From Pseudooceanicola onchidii (GTDB taxonomy: Bacteria > Pseudomonadota > Alphaproteobacteria > Rhodobacterales > Rhodobacteraceae), in assembly GCF_004959925.1 (NCBI RefSeq), contig NZ_SPUW01000001.1:186001-250000 (forward strand): DNA of 64,000 bases, written 5' to 3'. Each line of letters opens with the position of its first letter. Position 1 is the stretch's first letter. Below, piece after piece: positions 25,573 to 37,206 of the stretch. The position numbers were made by a program, and so were the translations under genes. The notes below the pieces were generated by a model that worked only from the letters and a program-made list of their open reading frames with translations, searched no databases and had not been told where the DNA came from.

Positions 25573-26751
25573 TCAGATCCGTTCGATGGCCAGCGCGATG
25601 CCCTGACCGCCGCCGATGCACATGGTGATCAGCGCCTTGGAGCCGCCGATACGCTCAAGCTCATACAGCGCCTTCACCGTCACGATGGCACCGGTCGCCC
25701 CGACCGGATGGCCCAGTGCGATGGCGCCGCCGTTCGGGTTCACCTTGGCCGCATCGAGACCCAGGCCCGCGTTCACAGCCAGTGCCTGCGCCGCGAAGGC
25801 CTCGTTCGATTCGATGACGTCGAAATCCTCGACCGACAGTCCGGTCCGCTTCAGCAGCATCTCGACCGCCGGGATCGGACCGATGCCCATGACCTCGGGG
25901 CGCACGCCGGCGTGGGCATAGCCCAGTACGCGCGCACGCGGTTTCAGCCCGGCCTTTTCCGCTGCCGAGGCCCGCGCCAGCACCAGCGCCGCCGCGCCGT
26001 CGTTGATGCCCGACGCATTGCCGGCGGTGACCGAACCGTCCTTCTTGAACGCCGGGCGCAGACCCGCCAGGCCTTCCAGCGTGGTGTTCGCCTTCACGTG
26101 CTCGTCGGTGTCGAAGGCGACCTCCTGACGCTTCACCTTGACCGTGACCGGTACGATCTGGTCCTTGAAGTATCCGGCCTCGATCGCCGCGGCTGCCCGT
26201 TTTTGGCTCTCCAGCGCGAAGGCATCCTGCGCCTCGCGGCTGACATCATGTTCGTCCGACACGTTTTCCGCCGTCACGCCCATGTGGCCGGTGCCGAAGG
26301 GGCAGTTCAGCGCGCCCAGCATCATGTCCAGCGTGCGGACATCGCCCATCTTGGCGCCCCATCTCTGGTCCGGCACGATGAAGGGCGAGCGGGACATGCA
26401 TTCCGCGCCGCCCGCCAGGCCGAAGTCCGCATCGCCCAGCATCAGCGACTGGACCACCGACACGATGGCCTGCGCGCCGGACCCGCACAGGCGGTTCACG
26501 TTCATCGCCGGCGTCGTCTCGGGCACACCCGCCTGCATCGAGGCGACGCGGCTCAGGTACATGTCCTTCGGTTCGGTGTTGATCACGTTGCCATAGACCA
26601 CATGGCCGATCTGGCCACCTTCAACGCCCGCACGGTCCAGCGCGGCCTTGGCGACCGTGGTGCCCAGTTCGATCGGCGGGATGGCCGCAAGGCTGCCACC
26701 AAAGGTGCCGATGGCGGTGCGCGCACCACTGAGAATGACGATATCTTCCAT
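25573..26751 (-). CDS. Acetyl-CoA acetyltransferase (thiolase)
   Basis: 392 residues from ATG 26751 with GGGAGG upstream. The catalytic triad of thiolase II is complete: C89 in VNRLCGSGAQ, H348 in GGAIALGHPVGATG and C378 in MCIGGGQG. Length and pattern fit biosynthetic acetyl-CoA acetyltransferases (PhaA/AtoB). It condenses two acetyl-CoA to acetoacetyl-CoA or runs the reverse; a broader 3-ketoacyl-CoA thiolase (including 3-oxoadipyl-CoA) cannot be excluded, and a pca operon lies 24 kb away. phaB and phaC are not adjacent. It stands alone between pbpC and the phosphatase. Confidence 0.9.
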   Translation of the reverse strand: MEDIVILSGARTAIGTFGGSLAAIPPIELGTTVAKAALDRAGVEGGQIGHVVYGNVINTEPKDMYLSRVASMQAGVPETTPAMNVNRLCGSGAQAIVSVVQSLMLGDADFGLAGGAECMSRSPFIVPDQRWGAKMGDVRTLDMMLGALNCPFGTGHMGVTAENVSDEHDVSREAQDAFALESQKRAAAAIEAGYFKDQIVPVTVKVKRQEVAFDTDEHVKANTTLEGLAGLRPAFKKDGSVTAGNASGINDGAAALVLARASAAEKAGLKPRARVLGYAHAGVRPEVMGIGPIPAVEMLLKRTGLSVEDFDVIESNEAFAAQALAVNAGLGLDAAKVNPNGGAIALGHPVGATGAIVTVKALYELERIGGSKALITMCIGGGQGIALAIERI

Positions 26752-26889
26752 GAAAAACCTCCCGTTCGGGCGCCGGGCAGCATCCCCGGGCGCAGTTGCG
26801 CCGAGTTTTGCCCTGAACCACTGGCATATGCAACGCGGGCGGCAGTGCCTTCGCAATATAATTGCGCCCTGAAACGCCAGGTTATGGGG

Positions 26890-27636
26890 TCAGCCCGGAA
26901 AGGTGCCCCAATCCCCCGGTGGCATGGGGCGGCGACCCTGATCCGTAAGCTCGAACACCTCGCGGCCATCAAAGCCCGCAACCCGCAGCGCGCGGCCATG
27001 GCCCGCCCCGCCGTCCAGGTTGACGCGATTGCCCCTGTGTTCGGCGCTGTCCACGGCCGTGTGGCCATGCACCACCAGCCAGTCGAAGGGGTCGCGGTGC
27101 AAAAGGAAATCGTCGCGGATCCAGATCAGGTCGCGCGTCACCTGATCGGACAGTGCGACGCCCGGTCGGATGCCGGCGTGCACGAACAGCAGCCCATCCT
27201 GATCGTGATAGAGCGGCAGGTCCCGCAGGAACGCCCGGTGCGCCTGCGGTACGGCCTCGCGCGCCTCGGCCCAAAGCTCGGACACGGCGCGCGCGGGCGA
27301 CGCATCGACGCCATAGCTGGCCAGCGTGGCCAGCCCGCCCAGCCGACGATCGGTCCAGGGCAGGCCGCTTTTCACCTCGTCGAAGTCAACGGTGCCCTCG
27401 GTCAGAAAGTCGTGGAACATCCGATCGTGATTGCCGGTCAGGCAGGTCCAGCGCCGCCCGTCGCGCTGCCCCGCGATCAGCCGGTCCAGCACGCCGCAAC
27501 TGTCCGGCCCGCGATCGACGTAGTCGCCCAGAAAGACCACCTGCGCGTCGGCGCCGCCGTCGGCCTCGATCCGGTCGATCACGGCATCCAGCTGCGCGCG
27601 ATGCCCGTGAATGTCGCCAACCGCATAAATCGTCAT
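26890..27636 (-). CDS. Calcineurin-like metallophosphoesterase (PPP-type serine/threonine phosphatase family)
   Basis: 248 residues with AAGGAG upstream. All dimetal motifs are present: GDIHG (7-11), GDYVDRG (37-43), GNHD (68-71), and later VHAG and VVHGHT. This is the PPP-family signature shared by bacterial protein phosphatases and diadenosine tetraphosphatase-like enzymes. At this length it resembles lambda-phosphatase/PrpA-type enzymes; whether it acts on phosphoproteins or nucleotides cannot be decided. No kinase is adjacent. Confidence 0.9.
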   Translation of the reverse strand: MTIYAVGDIHGHRAQLDAVIDRIEADGGADAQVVFLGDYVDRGPDSCGVLDRLIAGQRDGRRWTCLTGNHDRMFHDFLTEGTVDFDEVKSGLPWTDRRLGGLATLASYGVDASPARAVSELWAEAREAVPQAHRAFLRDLPLYHDQDGLLFVHAGIRPGVALSDQVTRDLIWIRDDFLLHRDPFDWLVVHGHTAVDSAEHRGNRVNLDGGAGHGRALRVAGFDGREVFELTDQGRRPMPPGDWGTFPG

Positions 27637-27697
27637 GGAAATCTCCTTCCCGCCGTTGATGGGCCGCGACCGCGCCGCTGTCCAGTGGCCCGGGCCG

Positions 27698-28648
27698 TCA
27701 GGTGTCGAGCGGGGCCATGATCCCGGCGATCTGTTCTCGCAGCCAGCGGTGCGGAGGCGAATTGGTCGAACGCTTGTGCCAGACGATACAGATCTGCGCC
27801 TTGGGCACGGGCATCGGCGGCGCGTGACAGGTCAGCCCGACGCGATCCTTGACGTGGCGGGCCAACTGCGTCGGCAGGAGCGCGATGAGGTCACTACCGG
27901 CGACGGCCCGGTACACGCCGGAAAAGACGGGCAGGGTCATTGCGACATGGCGCTTGCGGCCAAGCTTGGCCAGGGCCGCGTCCCCCATGGCCGACAGGTT
28001 CCCCTCGGGAGAGAACAGGACGTGGGGCAGGTCGCAGAACAGGTCGATCGGCATGGGATCGCCATCTTCGATGCCGGCCGCGGCAAGGGCCGGGTGTCCC
28101 TTGCGGGCGATGGCGATGAACGCCGACCGGAAAATGATCCGGTGATCGACCCAGTCGGGGAAGTCCATGCCGGGGATAAGCGCCATGTCGACCATGTACC
28201 GTTCGATCGTGTCGACGTAATTGTCCGGCACCAGGTCAACCAGTTGCACCCGCACCCCAGGCGCCACCCGGTCCAGATGGTCGGCAAGTTTGGGCATCAG
28301 CATTTCGGCGAAGAAGTCGCTGCCGGAAATCTTGAAGGTCAGTTCGGCCGCGCCGGGATCGAAGTCATGCGGGCCGTCGAGGATCGTGTTGATGCCGTCC
28401 AGGATGTCCCTGAGCGGCAGTTCTAGGCTGCGGGCGAAATCGGTCGGGACGATCCCCCGTCCGGCCCGCACGAACAGCGGATCGTTCAGGGCGTGACGCA
28501 GACGGGATAGCGCGGCGGACACGGCCGGTTGCGACAGGCCCACACGCTGGCCGGCCCGCACGGTGGACCCTTCGCGCAGCAGCGCATCGAGGACTTTCAG
28601 CAGGTTGAGGTCGAAGCCGGATAAATTCTTCACGCAAATTCTTCCCAT
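27698..28648 (-). CDS. LysR family transcriptional regulator
   Basis: 316 residues from ATG 28648. The winged helix is NLLKVLDALLREGSTVRAGQRVGLSQPAVSAALSRLRHALNDPLFVRAGRG, followed by a periplasmic-binding-protein-like effector domain. A GTG at 28633, with GGAAGA in front, is an equally good start. It is divergent from the cupin gene across an AT-richer gap, the usual arrangement for a LysR regulator controlling its neighbour. The effector is unknown. The PxDxxxxLxxPLxxIL segment resembles the NodD/LinR-like branch. Confidence 0.92.
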   Translation of the reverse strand: MGRICVKNLSGFDLNLLKVLDALLREGSTVRAGQRVGLSQPAVSAALSRLRHALNDPLFVRAGRGIVPTDFARSLELPLRDILDGINTILDGPHDFDPGAAELTFKISGSDFFAEMLMPKLADHLDRVAPGVRVQLVDLVPDNYVDTIERYMVDMALIPGMDFPDWVDHRIIFRSAFIAIARKGHPALAAAGIEDGDPMPIDLFCDLPHVLFSPEGNLSAMGDAALAKLGRKRHVAMTLPVFSGVYRAVAGSDLIALLPTQLARHVKDRVGLTCHAPPMPVPKAQICIVWHKRSTNSPPHRWLREQIAGIMAPLDT

Positions 28649-28764
28649 ACGATCAATCGATTTAACCAATGCCCGACGTCGTGCCACCATGCCGGACGTA
28701 ACGATCTCACAGTTTAACGTTTTGATACGGTTATCATTTTTTACCACTCGAGGAGGGTGCCGCG

Positions 28765-29205
28765 ATGTTTGATCTAGACCCGGCCGCCGTTGATTGGGGC
28801 CGAACACACTATCACACGATCTTGTCCGCCCGGGATACGGGCGGTGCCATGAGCATTGTCGACAGTATCTCTCCGGTCAATTCCGGGCCGCCGCGCCATG
28901 TGCACGACGCCGAAGACGAGGCCTTCGTCATCCTCACCGGAACATGCGAATTCTGGTTGGACGGTGACCAGTTCACGCGCAGCGCGGGCGAGACCGTTTT
29001 CATCCCGCGCGGCACGGAACACACCTTCCGGATCATCGGTGATGTCCCGTGCCGACATCTGGTGATCCTGACGCCCGGCGGGTTCGAAGCCTTCTTCTAC
29101 GAAATGGCCCGTCAGAACTGCCGCATTCCCGATGACATGGATGCGGTCGTCCAAGCGGCCGCGCAGGTGAAGATGCGCTTTACCGGCCCGCCGCTGGCAG
29201 GATGA
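28765..29205 (+). CDS. Cupin domain protein
   Basis: 146 residues with GAGGAGGG before the ATG. Motif 1, PPRHVHDAEDEAFVILTG, contains the two metal histidines and the glutamate. Motif 2, GETVFIPRGTEHTFRI, contains the third histidine. A single-domain cupin that should bind one divalent metal; members include dioxygenases, isomerases and sugar-binding proteins, so the reaction is not assigned. Divergent from LysR and 13 bases upstream of a small membrane protein, so the three look like one regulated unit. Confidence 0.88.
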   Translation: MFDLDPAAVDWGRTHYHTILSARDTGGAMSIVDSISPVNSGPPRHVHDAEDEAFVILTGTCEFWLDGDQFTRSAGETVFIPRGTEHTFRIIGDVPCRHLVILTPGGFEAFFYEMARQNCRIPDDMDAVVQAAAQVKMRFTGPPLAG

Positions 29206-29218
29206 AGGAGACACGCAG

Positions 29219-29596
29219 ATGAAGGGACTTCCCCTGATCCTCTGGATCGCCGCAATCATTTCAGCCCTGATCGGCATGGCCTGGGGCATCCAGATGTCGG
29301 CCAGCGGCGACCACAGCCTGTCGCCCGCACATGCCCACCTGAACCTGCTGGGTTGGGTCAGCCTGGCGCTTTTCGGGGCCTACTATCACCTCGTGCCGAC
29401 GGCAGCCCAGGGCATCCTGGCCAAGGTGCAGGCCGGTGTCGCGGTGCTGGGCGTGATCACCATCGTGCCGGGTATCGTTCAGGCGGTCACCGGCGCGGGC
29501 GAAGGACTTGCCAAGATCGGTTCGGTCCTGACGATCTTGTCGATGCTGCTGTTTCTGGTGGTGGTCCTCACCAGTAGGTCACGGGCCGCCGCCTGA
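29219..29596 (+). CDS. Small four-helix membrane protein, heme-copper-oxidase-subunit-I-like
   Basis: 125 residues, AAGGAG upstream. Four hydrophobic helices: 3-25, 42-63, 68-92 and 99-119. The segment PAHAHLNLLGWVSLALFGAYYHLVP resembles the helix of cbb3-type oxidase subunit I where a histidine binds heme, and two histidines lie at its start. It is far too short to be an oxidase. Similar orphan proteins are common in Proteobacteria with no assigned role. Probably co-transcribed with the cupin gene. Confidence 0.7.
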   Translation: MKGLPLILWIAAIISALIGMAWGIQMSASGDHSLSPAHAHLNLLGWVSLALFGAYYHLVPTAAQGILAKVQAGVAVLGVITIVPGIVQAVTGAGEGLAKIGSVLTILSMLLFLVVVLTSRSRAAA

Positions 29597-29621
29597 TCCA
29601 ACGCACCTTGGCGATACGGAA

Positions 29622-29650
29622 AACGCCGCCCGGACGGTCCGGGCGGCGTT
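29622..29650. terminator. Bidirectional rho-independent terminator, serA and membrane-protein genes
   Basis: A perfect 13-bp stem, AACGCCGCCCGGA (29622-29634) with TCCGGGCGGCGTT (29638-29650), loop CGG. On the minus strand, downstream of serA, it ends in GTTTTCC; on the plus strand in GTTAAATCTTTC. Confidence 0.9.
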
Positions 29651-29675
29651 AAATCTTTCGATCGGTAGGATCCGA

Positions 29676-31271
29676 TCAGGCGATGTCAAACACCAGCGGC
29701 TTGATCTGGCGGAAAAGGCCGGTGCCCTCCAGTTCCTTCAGGATCGCGGGCGCGGGGGCCTCATCGAGGTAGAGAAGCGCGATCGCCTCGCCCCCGGCAT
29801 TGGCACGGCCCAGGGTAAAGTTCGCGATGTTCGCGCCGCCCTTGCCAAGCGTGGAACCGAGCGTGCCGATGATGCCCGGCACGTCCTCGTTGGTGGTGTA
29901 AAGCATGTGCGGCCCGACCTCGGCGTCGACGTTGATGCCCTTGATCTGGATGAACCGCGGCTTGCCGTCGCTGAACACGGTGCCCGCCACCGACCGCTCG
30001 CGCTTGTCGGTCACCACGGTCACCTTGATGTAGCCTTCGAAGGCGCCCGACTTGTCTTGGTTGGTGGTCGAGATCTGGATGCCACGTTCCTTCGCCACGA
30101 CCGGCGCGGACACGAGGTTCACGTCGGGGTTGGCCCGCTTCATGATCCCGGCGATCACCGAACAGTTCAGCGCGGCCAGGTTCATGTCGGCGACGACACC
30201 GTCATAGAGGATGTTGATCGCCTTGATCGGCTCGTCCGTCATCTGGCCGATGAAGGCGCCCAGGTGGCCGGCCAGCTTGACCCAGGGGCCCATGACCTTG
30301 GCTTCCTCGGCGGTCATCGAGGGCATGTTCAGCGCGTTTTCCACTGCGCCGTCGATCAGGTAGTTCGACATCTGCTCGGCCACCTGAAGGGCGACGTTTT
30401 CCTGCGCTTCGGTGGTCGAGGCGCCCAGGTGCGGGGTGCAGACGACGTTCGGCAGGTTGAACAGGACGTTCTCTTTCGCCGGTTCTTCGCTGAAGACGTC
30501 GAAGGCCGCGCCGGCGACATGGCCGGATTGCAGCATTTCTGCCAACGCCGCTTCGTCCACCAGGCCGCCACGGGCACAGTTGATGATCCGCACGCCTTTC
30601 TTGGTCTTGGCCAGGTTTTCCTTCGACAGGATGTTCCGGGTCGCGTCGGTCAGCGGCACGTGCAGGGTGATGAAATCGGCGCGCGCCAGCAGGTCGTCCA
30701 GTTCGACCTTCTCGACACCCATCTTGGCGGCCTTTTCCTCGCTCAGGTACGGGTCGTAGGCCACGACCTTCATCTTCAGGCCACGGGCGCGGTCACAGAC
30801 GATGCCGCCGATGTTGCCGGCGCCGATGACGCCCAGGGTCTTGCCGGTCAGCTCGACACCCATGAACTTCGACTTCTCCCACTTGCCCGCATGGGTCGAG
30901 GCCGAGGCCTCGGGGATCTGGCGCGCCACAGCGAACATCAGCGCAATGGCGTGTTCGGCGGTGGTGATCATGTTGCCGAAGGGGGTGTTCATGACGATCA
31001 CGCCCTTCTTCGACGCGGCGTCCTTGTCGACGTTGTCGGTGCCGATGCCGGCGCGGCCGACGACCTTCAGGCGGTCGGCCTTTTCCAGCAGGGACGGGGT
31101 GACCTTGGTGTTGGACCGGATGGCAAGGCCATCGTAGTTGCCGATGATCTCGGCCAGCTTGTCCTTGTCCTTGCCGAGGTCCGGCATGAAGTCGACGTCG
31201 ATGCCGCGATCGCGGAAGATCTGGACGGCGGTTTCGCTAAGCTTGTCGGATACGAGTACTTTGGGGGCCAT
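29676..31271 (-). CDS. serA: D-3-phosphoglycerate dehydrogenase
   Basis: 531 residues, the long SerA form with an intervening (ASB) domain and a C-terminal ACT domain. AAGGAG precedes the ATG. The NAD-binding loop is GVIGAGNIGGIV, the catalytic region NCARGGLVDEAAL and the terminal histidine CTPHLGAST. The ACT domain starts near residue 455 (HMLYTTNEDVPGIIGTLGSTLGK) and may mediate serine feedback. It oxidises 3-phosphoglycerate to phosphohydroxypyruvate, the first step of serine synthesis. It is downstream of serC with 96 bases between, so the pair is an operon under the serC leader. Confidence 0.97.
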   Translation of the reverse strand: MAPKVLVSDKLSETAVQIFRDRGIDVDFMPDLGKDKDKLAEIIGNYDGLAIRSNTKVTPSLLEKADRLKVVGRAGIGTDNVDKDAASKKGVIVMNTPFGNMITTAEHAIALMFAVARQIPEASASTHAGKWEKSKFMGVELTGKTLGVIGAGNIGGIVCDRARGLKMKVVAYDPYLSEEKAAKMGVEKVELDDLLARADFITLHVPLTDATRNILSKENLAKTKKGVRIINCARGGLVDEAALAEMLQSGHVAGAAFDVFSEEPAKENVLFNLPNVVCTPHLGASTTEAQENVALQVAEQMSNYLIDGAVENALNMPSMTAEEAKVMGPWVKLAGHLGAFIGQMTDEPIKAINILYDGVVADMNLAALNCSVIAGIMKRANPDVNLVSAPVVAKERGIQISTTNQDKSGAFEGYIKVTVVTDKRERSVAGTVFSDGKPRFIQIKGINVDAEVGPHMLYTTNEDVPGIIGTLGSTLGKGGANIANFTLGRANAGGEAIALLYLDEAPAPAILKELEGTGLFRQIKPLVFDIA

Positions 31272-31303
31272 TGTGGCGCTCCTTGAATGGGTCGTCGGGG
31301 GAA

Positions 31304-31361
31304 GGCGGGGTGAACCCCGCCCTACGCGATGTGTCAGGGGCAGGGCGGGATGTATCCCGCC
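31304..31361. repeat. Two tandem stem-loops between serC and serA
   Basis: GGCGGGG-TGAA-CCCCGCC (31304-31321) and the palindrome GGCGGGAT-GT-ATCCCGCC (31344-31361). They lie in the intercistronic gap, so may stabilise or process the serC-serA mRNA. The first has the look of a dispersed element. There is no T tract, so attenuation is less likely. Confidence 0.6.
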
Positions 31362-31367
31362 GTGGCC

Positions 31368-32522
<1,155 letters not shown>

Positions 32523-32600
32523 AGGTAGTAACCTTCCAGTCATACGCCCTTCGTTGGGGAAGGGTGTCCCGCTGACCGCTATACGGCTGATTCTCGGAAC
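32523..32600 (-). ncRNA. serC leader RNA motif (candidate regulatory 5' UTR)
   Basis: Immediately upstream of serC on the minus strand. The transcript would contain a CCCTTC/GAAGGG hairpin (bases 32559-32564 with 32547-32552), preceded by AGCGGGACA and followed by CGTATGACTGGAAGGTT running into the ribosome site. The alphaproteobacterial serC RNA motif is known to occupy exactly this position, and the conserved flanks look like what I recall of it. Its ligand, if any, is unknown; overlap with the ribosome site suggests translational control. Confidence 0.6.
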
Positions 32601-32814
32601 GCGCAATGACATTGATGCCGCATTCATGCGGGCTTTGGTCGCATTCGGTCGCTCTGGTCGCGAACAGACCTGAGGCAGCGCAAAAAGGCGGCCGTGCGAA
32701 ATTTTGCAGCCCCGCCCTGTCGGGCCCGGGGTGGCCCGATGGGAAAACTTCACGGCGTTTCCATTTGCAGGGGCGGGAACACTCGTTACTCTGGCATGAA
32801 AAGGAAGGACTGGA

Positions 32815-33330
32815 ATGCAACTCTCTGATTCCCGCGACATCTCTGCCGACCGTGACACCGTGTTCGCCGCGCTGCTTTCGCCCGAGGTTCTGCAGCAGTG
32901 CGTCCCCGGCTGTCAGGAGCTGACCGGCACCCCCGAAGACGGCTTCGAGGCGACCGTCGTGCAGAAGGTCGGCCCGGTGAAGGCGACCTTCAAGGGTCAG
33001 GTGACCCTGTCGAACATGAACGCCCCCGAAAGCCTGACCCTGTCGGGCGAAGGCAAGGGCGGTGCGGCCGGGTTTGCCAAGGGCGGCGCGGACGTGCGGC
33101 TTGAGCAGATCGACGGCGGCACCCGCCTGCATTATGAGGTCGAGGCCAAGGTGGGCGGCAAGCTGGCCCAGCTGGGCAGCCGCATCATCGACGGTTTTGC
33201 CAAGAAGATGGCCGACCAGTTCTTTGAAAATTTCGCCAATGCCGTCGAAGGCCCCAAGGCCGAAGACGACGCGGACGAGGGGCCGGAAGACCAGCCGAAA
33301 CAGGGCTGGTTCAAACGTCTGACCAGCTGA
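32815..33330 (+). CDS. coxG: CoxG family SRPBCC protein (carbon monoxide dehydrogenase subunit G)
   Basis: 171 residues, AAGGAAGGA upstream. A START-like SRPBCC fold: [33 protein letters not shown], then [14 protein letters not shown] and [28 protein letters not shown]. The tail is acidic and charged and ends WFKRLTS. In Oligotropha-type cox clusters CoxG is thought to anchor CO dehydrogenase to the membrane. Here it is the first gene of a G-S-L-M operon, 42 bases before coxS. Confidence 0.9.
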   Translation: MQLSDSRDISADRDTVFAALLSPEVLQQCVPGCQELTGTPEDGFEATVVQKVGPVKATFKGQVTLSNMNAPESLTLSGEGKGGAAGFAKGGADVRLEQIDGGTRLHYEVEAKVGGKLAQLGSRIIDGFAKKMADQFFENFANAVEGPKAEDDADEGPEDQPKQGWFKRLTS

Positions 33331-33372
33331 CCCCTTACGCCAGCAACCCAAAGCAAGCACCGGGAGGAACTC

Positions 33373-33855
33373 ATGAAAATCTCAATGACGGTCAACGGCA
33401 AGACCATGTCCGGAGAGGCCGAGGGGCGCACGCTCCTGTCGACTTTCCTGCGCGAGGAACTTGGCCTGACCGGCACCCACATCGGCTGTGACACCAGCCA
33501 ATGCGGCGCCTGCACTGTCCACGTCGACGGCAAGCAGGTCAAATCCTGCACCATGTTCGCCGCCGAAGCCGACGGGGCCGAGGTCGCGACGATCGAAGGG
33601 CAGGCCAACGCGGATGGAACGCTCAACAAGGTGCAGCAGGCGTTTCAGGATCACCACGGGCTTCAGTGCGGGTTCTGCACCCCCGGCATGGTGATGGCCG
33701 CGGTGTCGCTGCTGGAAACGAACGCCAAGCCGAGCGAGGCCGAGATCCGCGAACACCTGCAGGGCAACATCTGCCGCTGCACCGGGTACCACAACATCGT
33801 GAAGGCCATCATGGCCGCTTCGGGCCAGGAGGTCCCGGCAGTGGCCGCCGAGTAA
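33373..33855 (+). CDS. coxS: Molybdenum hydroxylase small subunit (2 x [2Fe-2S]), CoxS type
   Basis: 160 residues, GGGAGG upstream. The plant-type cluster ligands are C39, C44, C47 and C59 (CDTSQCGAC), and the second cluster is C99-x2-C102 with C134-x-C136 ([13 protein letters not shown]). It passes electrons between the molybdenum centre on the large subunit and FAD on the medium subunit. The order S-L-M, rather than M-S-L, is that of form II CO-dehydrogenase-like clusters. Confidence 0.95.
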   Translation: MKISMTVNGKTMSGEAEGRTLLSTFLREELGLTGTHIGCDTSQCGACTVHVDGKQVKSCTMFAAEADGAEVATIEGQANADGTLNKVQQAFQDHHGLQCGFCTPGMVMAAVSLLETNAKPSEAEIREHLQGNICRCTGYHNIVKAIMAASGQEVPAVAAE

Positions 33856-33953
33856 CGCGGCCACCGGTCAAGAGTACGATCCCGGCGCAGAGGTGCGCCG
33901 CGTGACTTTTCAGCGGTGTCGGAGGAGGGCACCGCACCCAAGGGAGGAAAACC

Positions 33954-36320
<2,367 letters not shown>

Positions 36321-36371
36321 TCTACGCTGCCCCGAAAGGGGCGGCGACCCCCAGCACAGGGAGTTGAAAAG

Positions 36372-37157
36372 ATGTACAATTTCGAATTCGTCAAGCCCTC
36401 TACCTTGGACGAGGCCCTGGCGGCGCTTGCCGATGAGGACGCGCAGCCGCTGTCGGGCGGGCAGACCCTGATCCCGACGATGAAACAGCGCCTGAACCAG
36501 CCGTCCAAGTTGGTCAGCCTGCTGGGCATCGCGGATCTGGTCGGTATCTCGGACAGCGGCGGCACCCTGTCGATCAAGGGCGCGACCAACCACGCCACCG
36601 TCGCACGCGAAACCGCGTCCTCCTTCCCCGGCCTGTCGGGGCTGGTGGCGAAGATCGGCGACCCGGCGGTCCGCAACCGCGGCACCATCGGCGGGTCGAT
36701 CGCGAACAACGATCCCTCGGCCTGCTACCCGGCGGCGGCCATGGCCTGCCAGGCGACGATCGTCACCAACGCCCGCGAGATCGCGGCGGACGACTTCTTT
36801 CAGGGCATGTTCGCAACCGCGCTCGACGAGGGCGAGATCGTGACTGAGGTTCGCTTCCCGATCCCGGTGGCCTCGAACTACCAGAAGTTCGAACAGCCCG
36901 CGTCGCGCTTCCCGCTGACCGGGGTGTTCGTGGCGAAATACGGCGACCGTGTCGGCGTCGGTGTGACCGGCGCATCGAACGATGGCGTCTTCCGCTGGAA
37001 AGAGGCCGAAGAGGCGCTTGCGGCCAACTTCTCGGCCGATGCGATCTCAAACCTGACGGTGCCTGCGGACGACATGATCTCGGACCTGCATGGGTCGGCT
37101 GAATACCGCGCCCATCTGGTCAAGGTGATGACAGGCCGGGCCGTCGCGGCCTGCTGA
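36372..37157 (+). CDS. coxM: Molybdenum hydroxylase FAD subunit, CoxM type
   Basis: 261 residues, GGGAG before the ATG. The FAD-binding segments are QPLSGGQTLIPTMKQRLNQP and RNRGTIGGSIANNDPSACYPAA; the C-terminal CO-dehydrogenase flavoprotein domain follows. It completes the three-subunit enzyme with CoxS and CoxL. Slightly shorter than the usual 280-290. The operon ends in a strong hairpin that overlaps the 3' end of the convergent glycosylase gene. Confidence 0.93.
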   Translation: MYNFEFVKPSTLDEALAALADEDAQPLSGGQTLIPTMKQRLNQPSKLVSLLGIADLVGISDSGGTLSIKGATNHATVARETASSFPGLSGLVAKIGDPAVRNRGTIGGSIANNDPSACYPAAAMACQATIVTNAREIAADDFFQGMFATALDEGEIVTEVRFPIPVASNYQKFEQPASRFPLTGVFVAKYGDRVGVGVTGASNDGVFRWKEAEEALAANFSADAISNLTVPADDMISDLHGSAEYRAHLVKVMTGRAVAAC

Positions 37158-37178
37158 TCTGTCATTTCTGAAATGAGC

Positions 37179-37206
37179 AAAGCGCCGTCCCCCGGGGCGG
37201 CGCTTT
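37179..37206. terminator. Terminator of the cox operon
   Basis: AAAGCGCCG (37179-37187) pairs with CGGCGCTTT (37198-37206), with further T-G and C-G pairs inside, leaving a short C/G loop. The right arm reaches into the stop codon of the convergent ycaQ-like gene, so it likely ends transcription both ways. Confidence 0.75.

Noticed and set aside
25018-27720. A 900-codon plus-strand open frame over pbpC, thiolase and phosphatase.
   Set aside because: It is antisense to the thiolase and phosphatase genes and overlaps the end of pbpC in another frame; no motif supports it.
29907-31286. Long plus-strand frame opposite serA.
   Set aside because: Antisense shadow with no recognisable domain.
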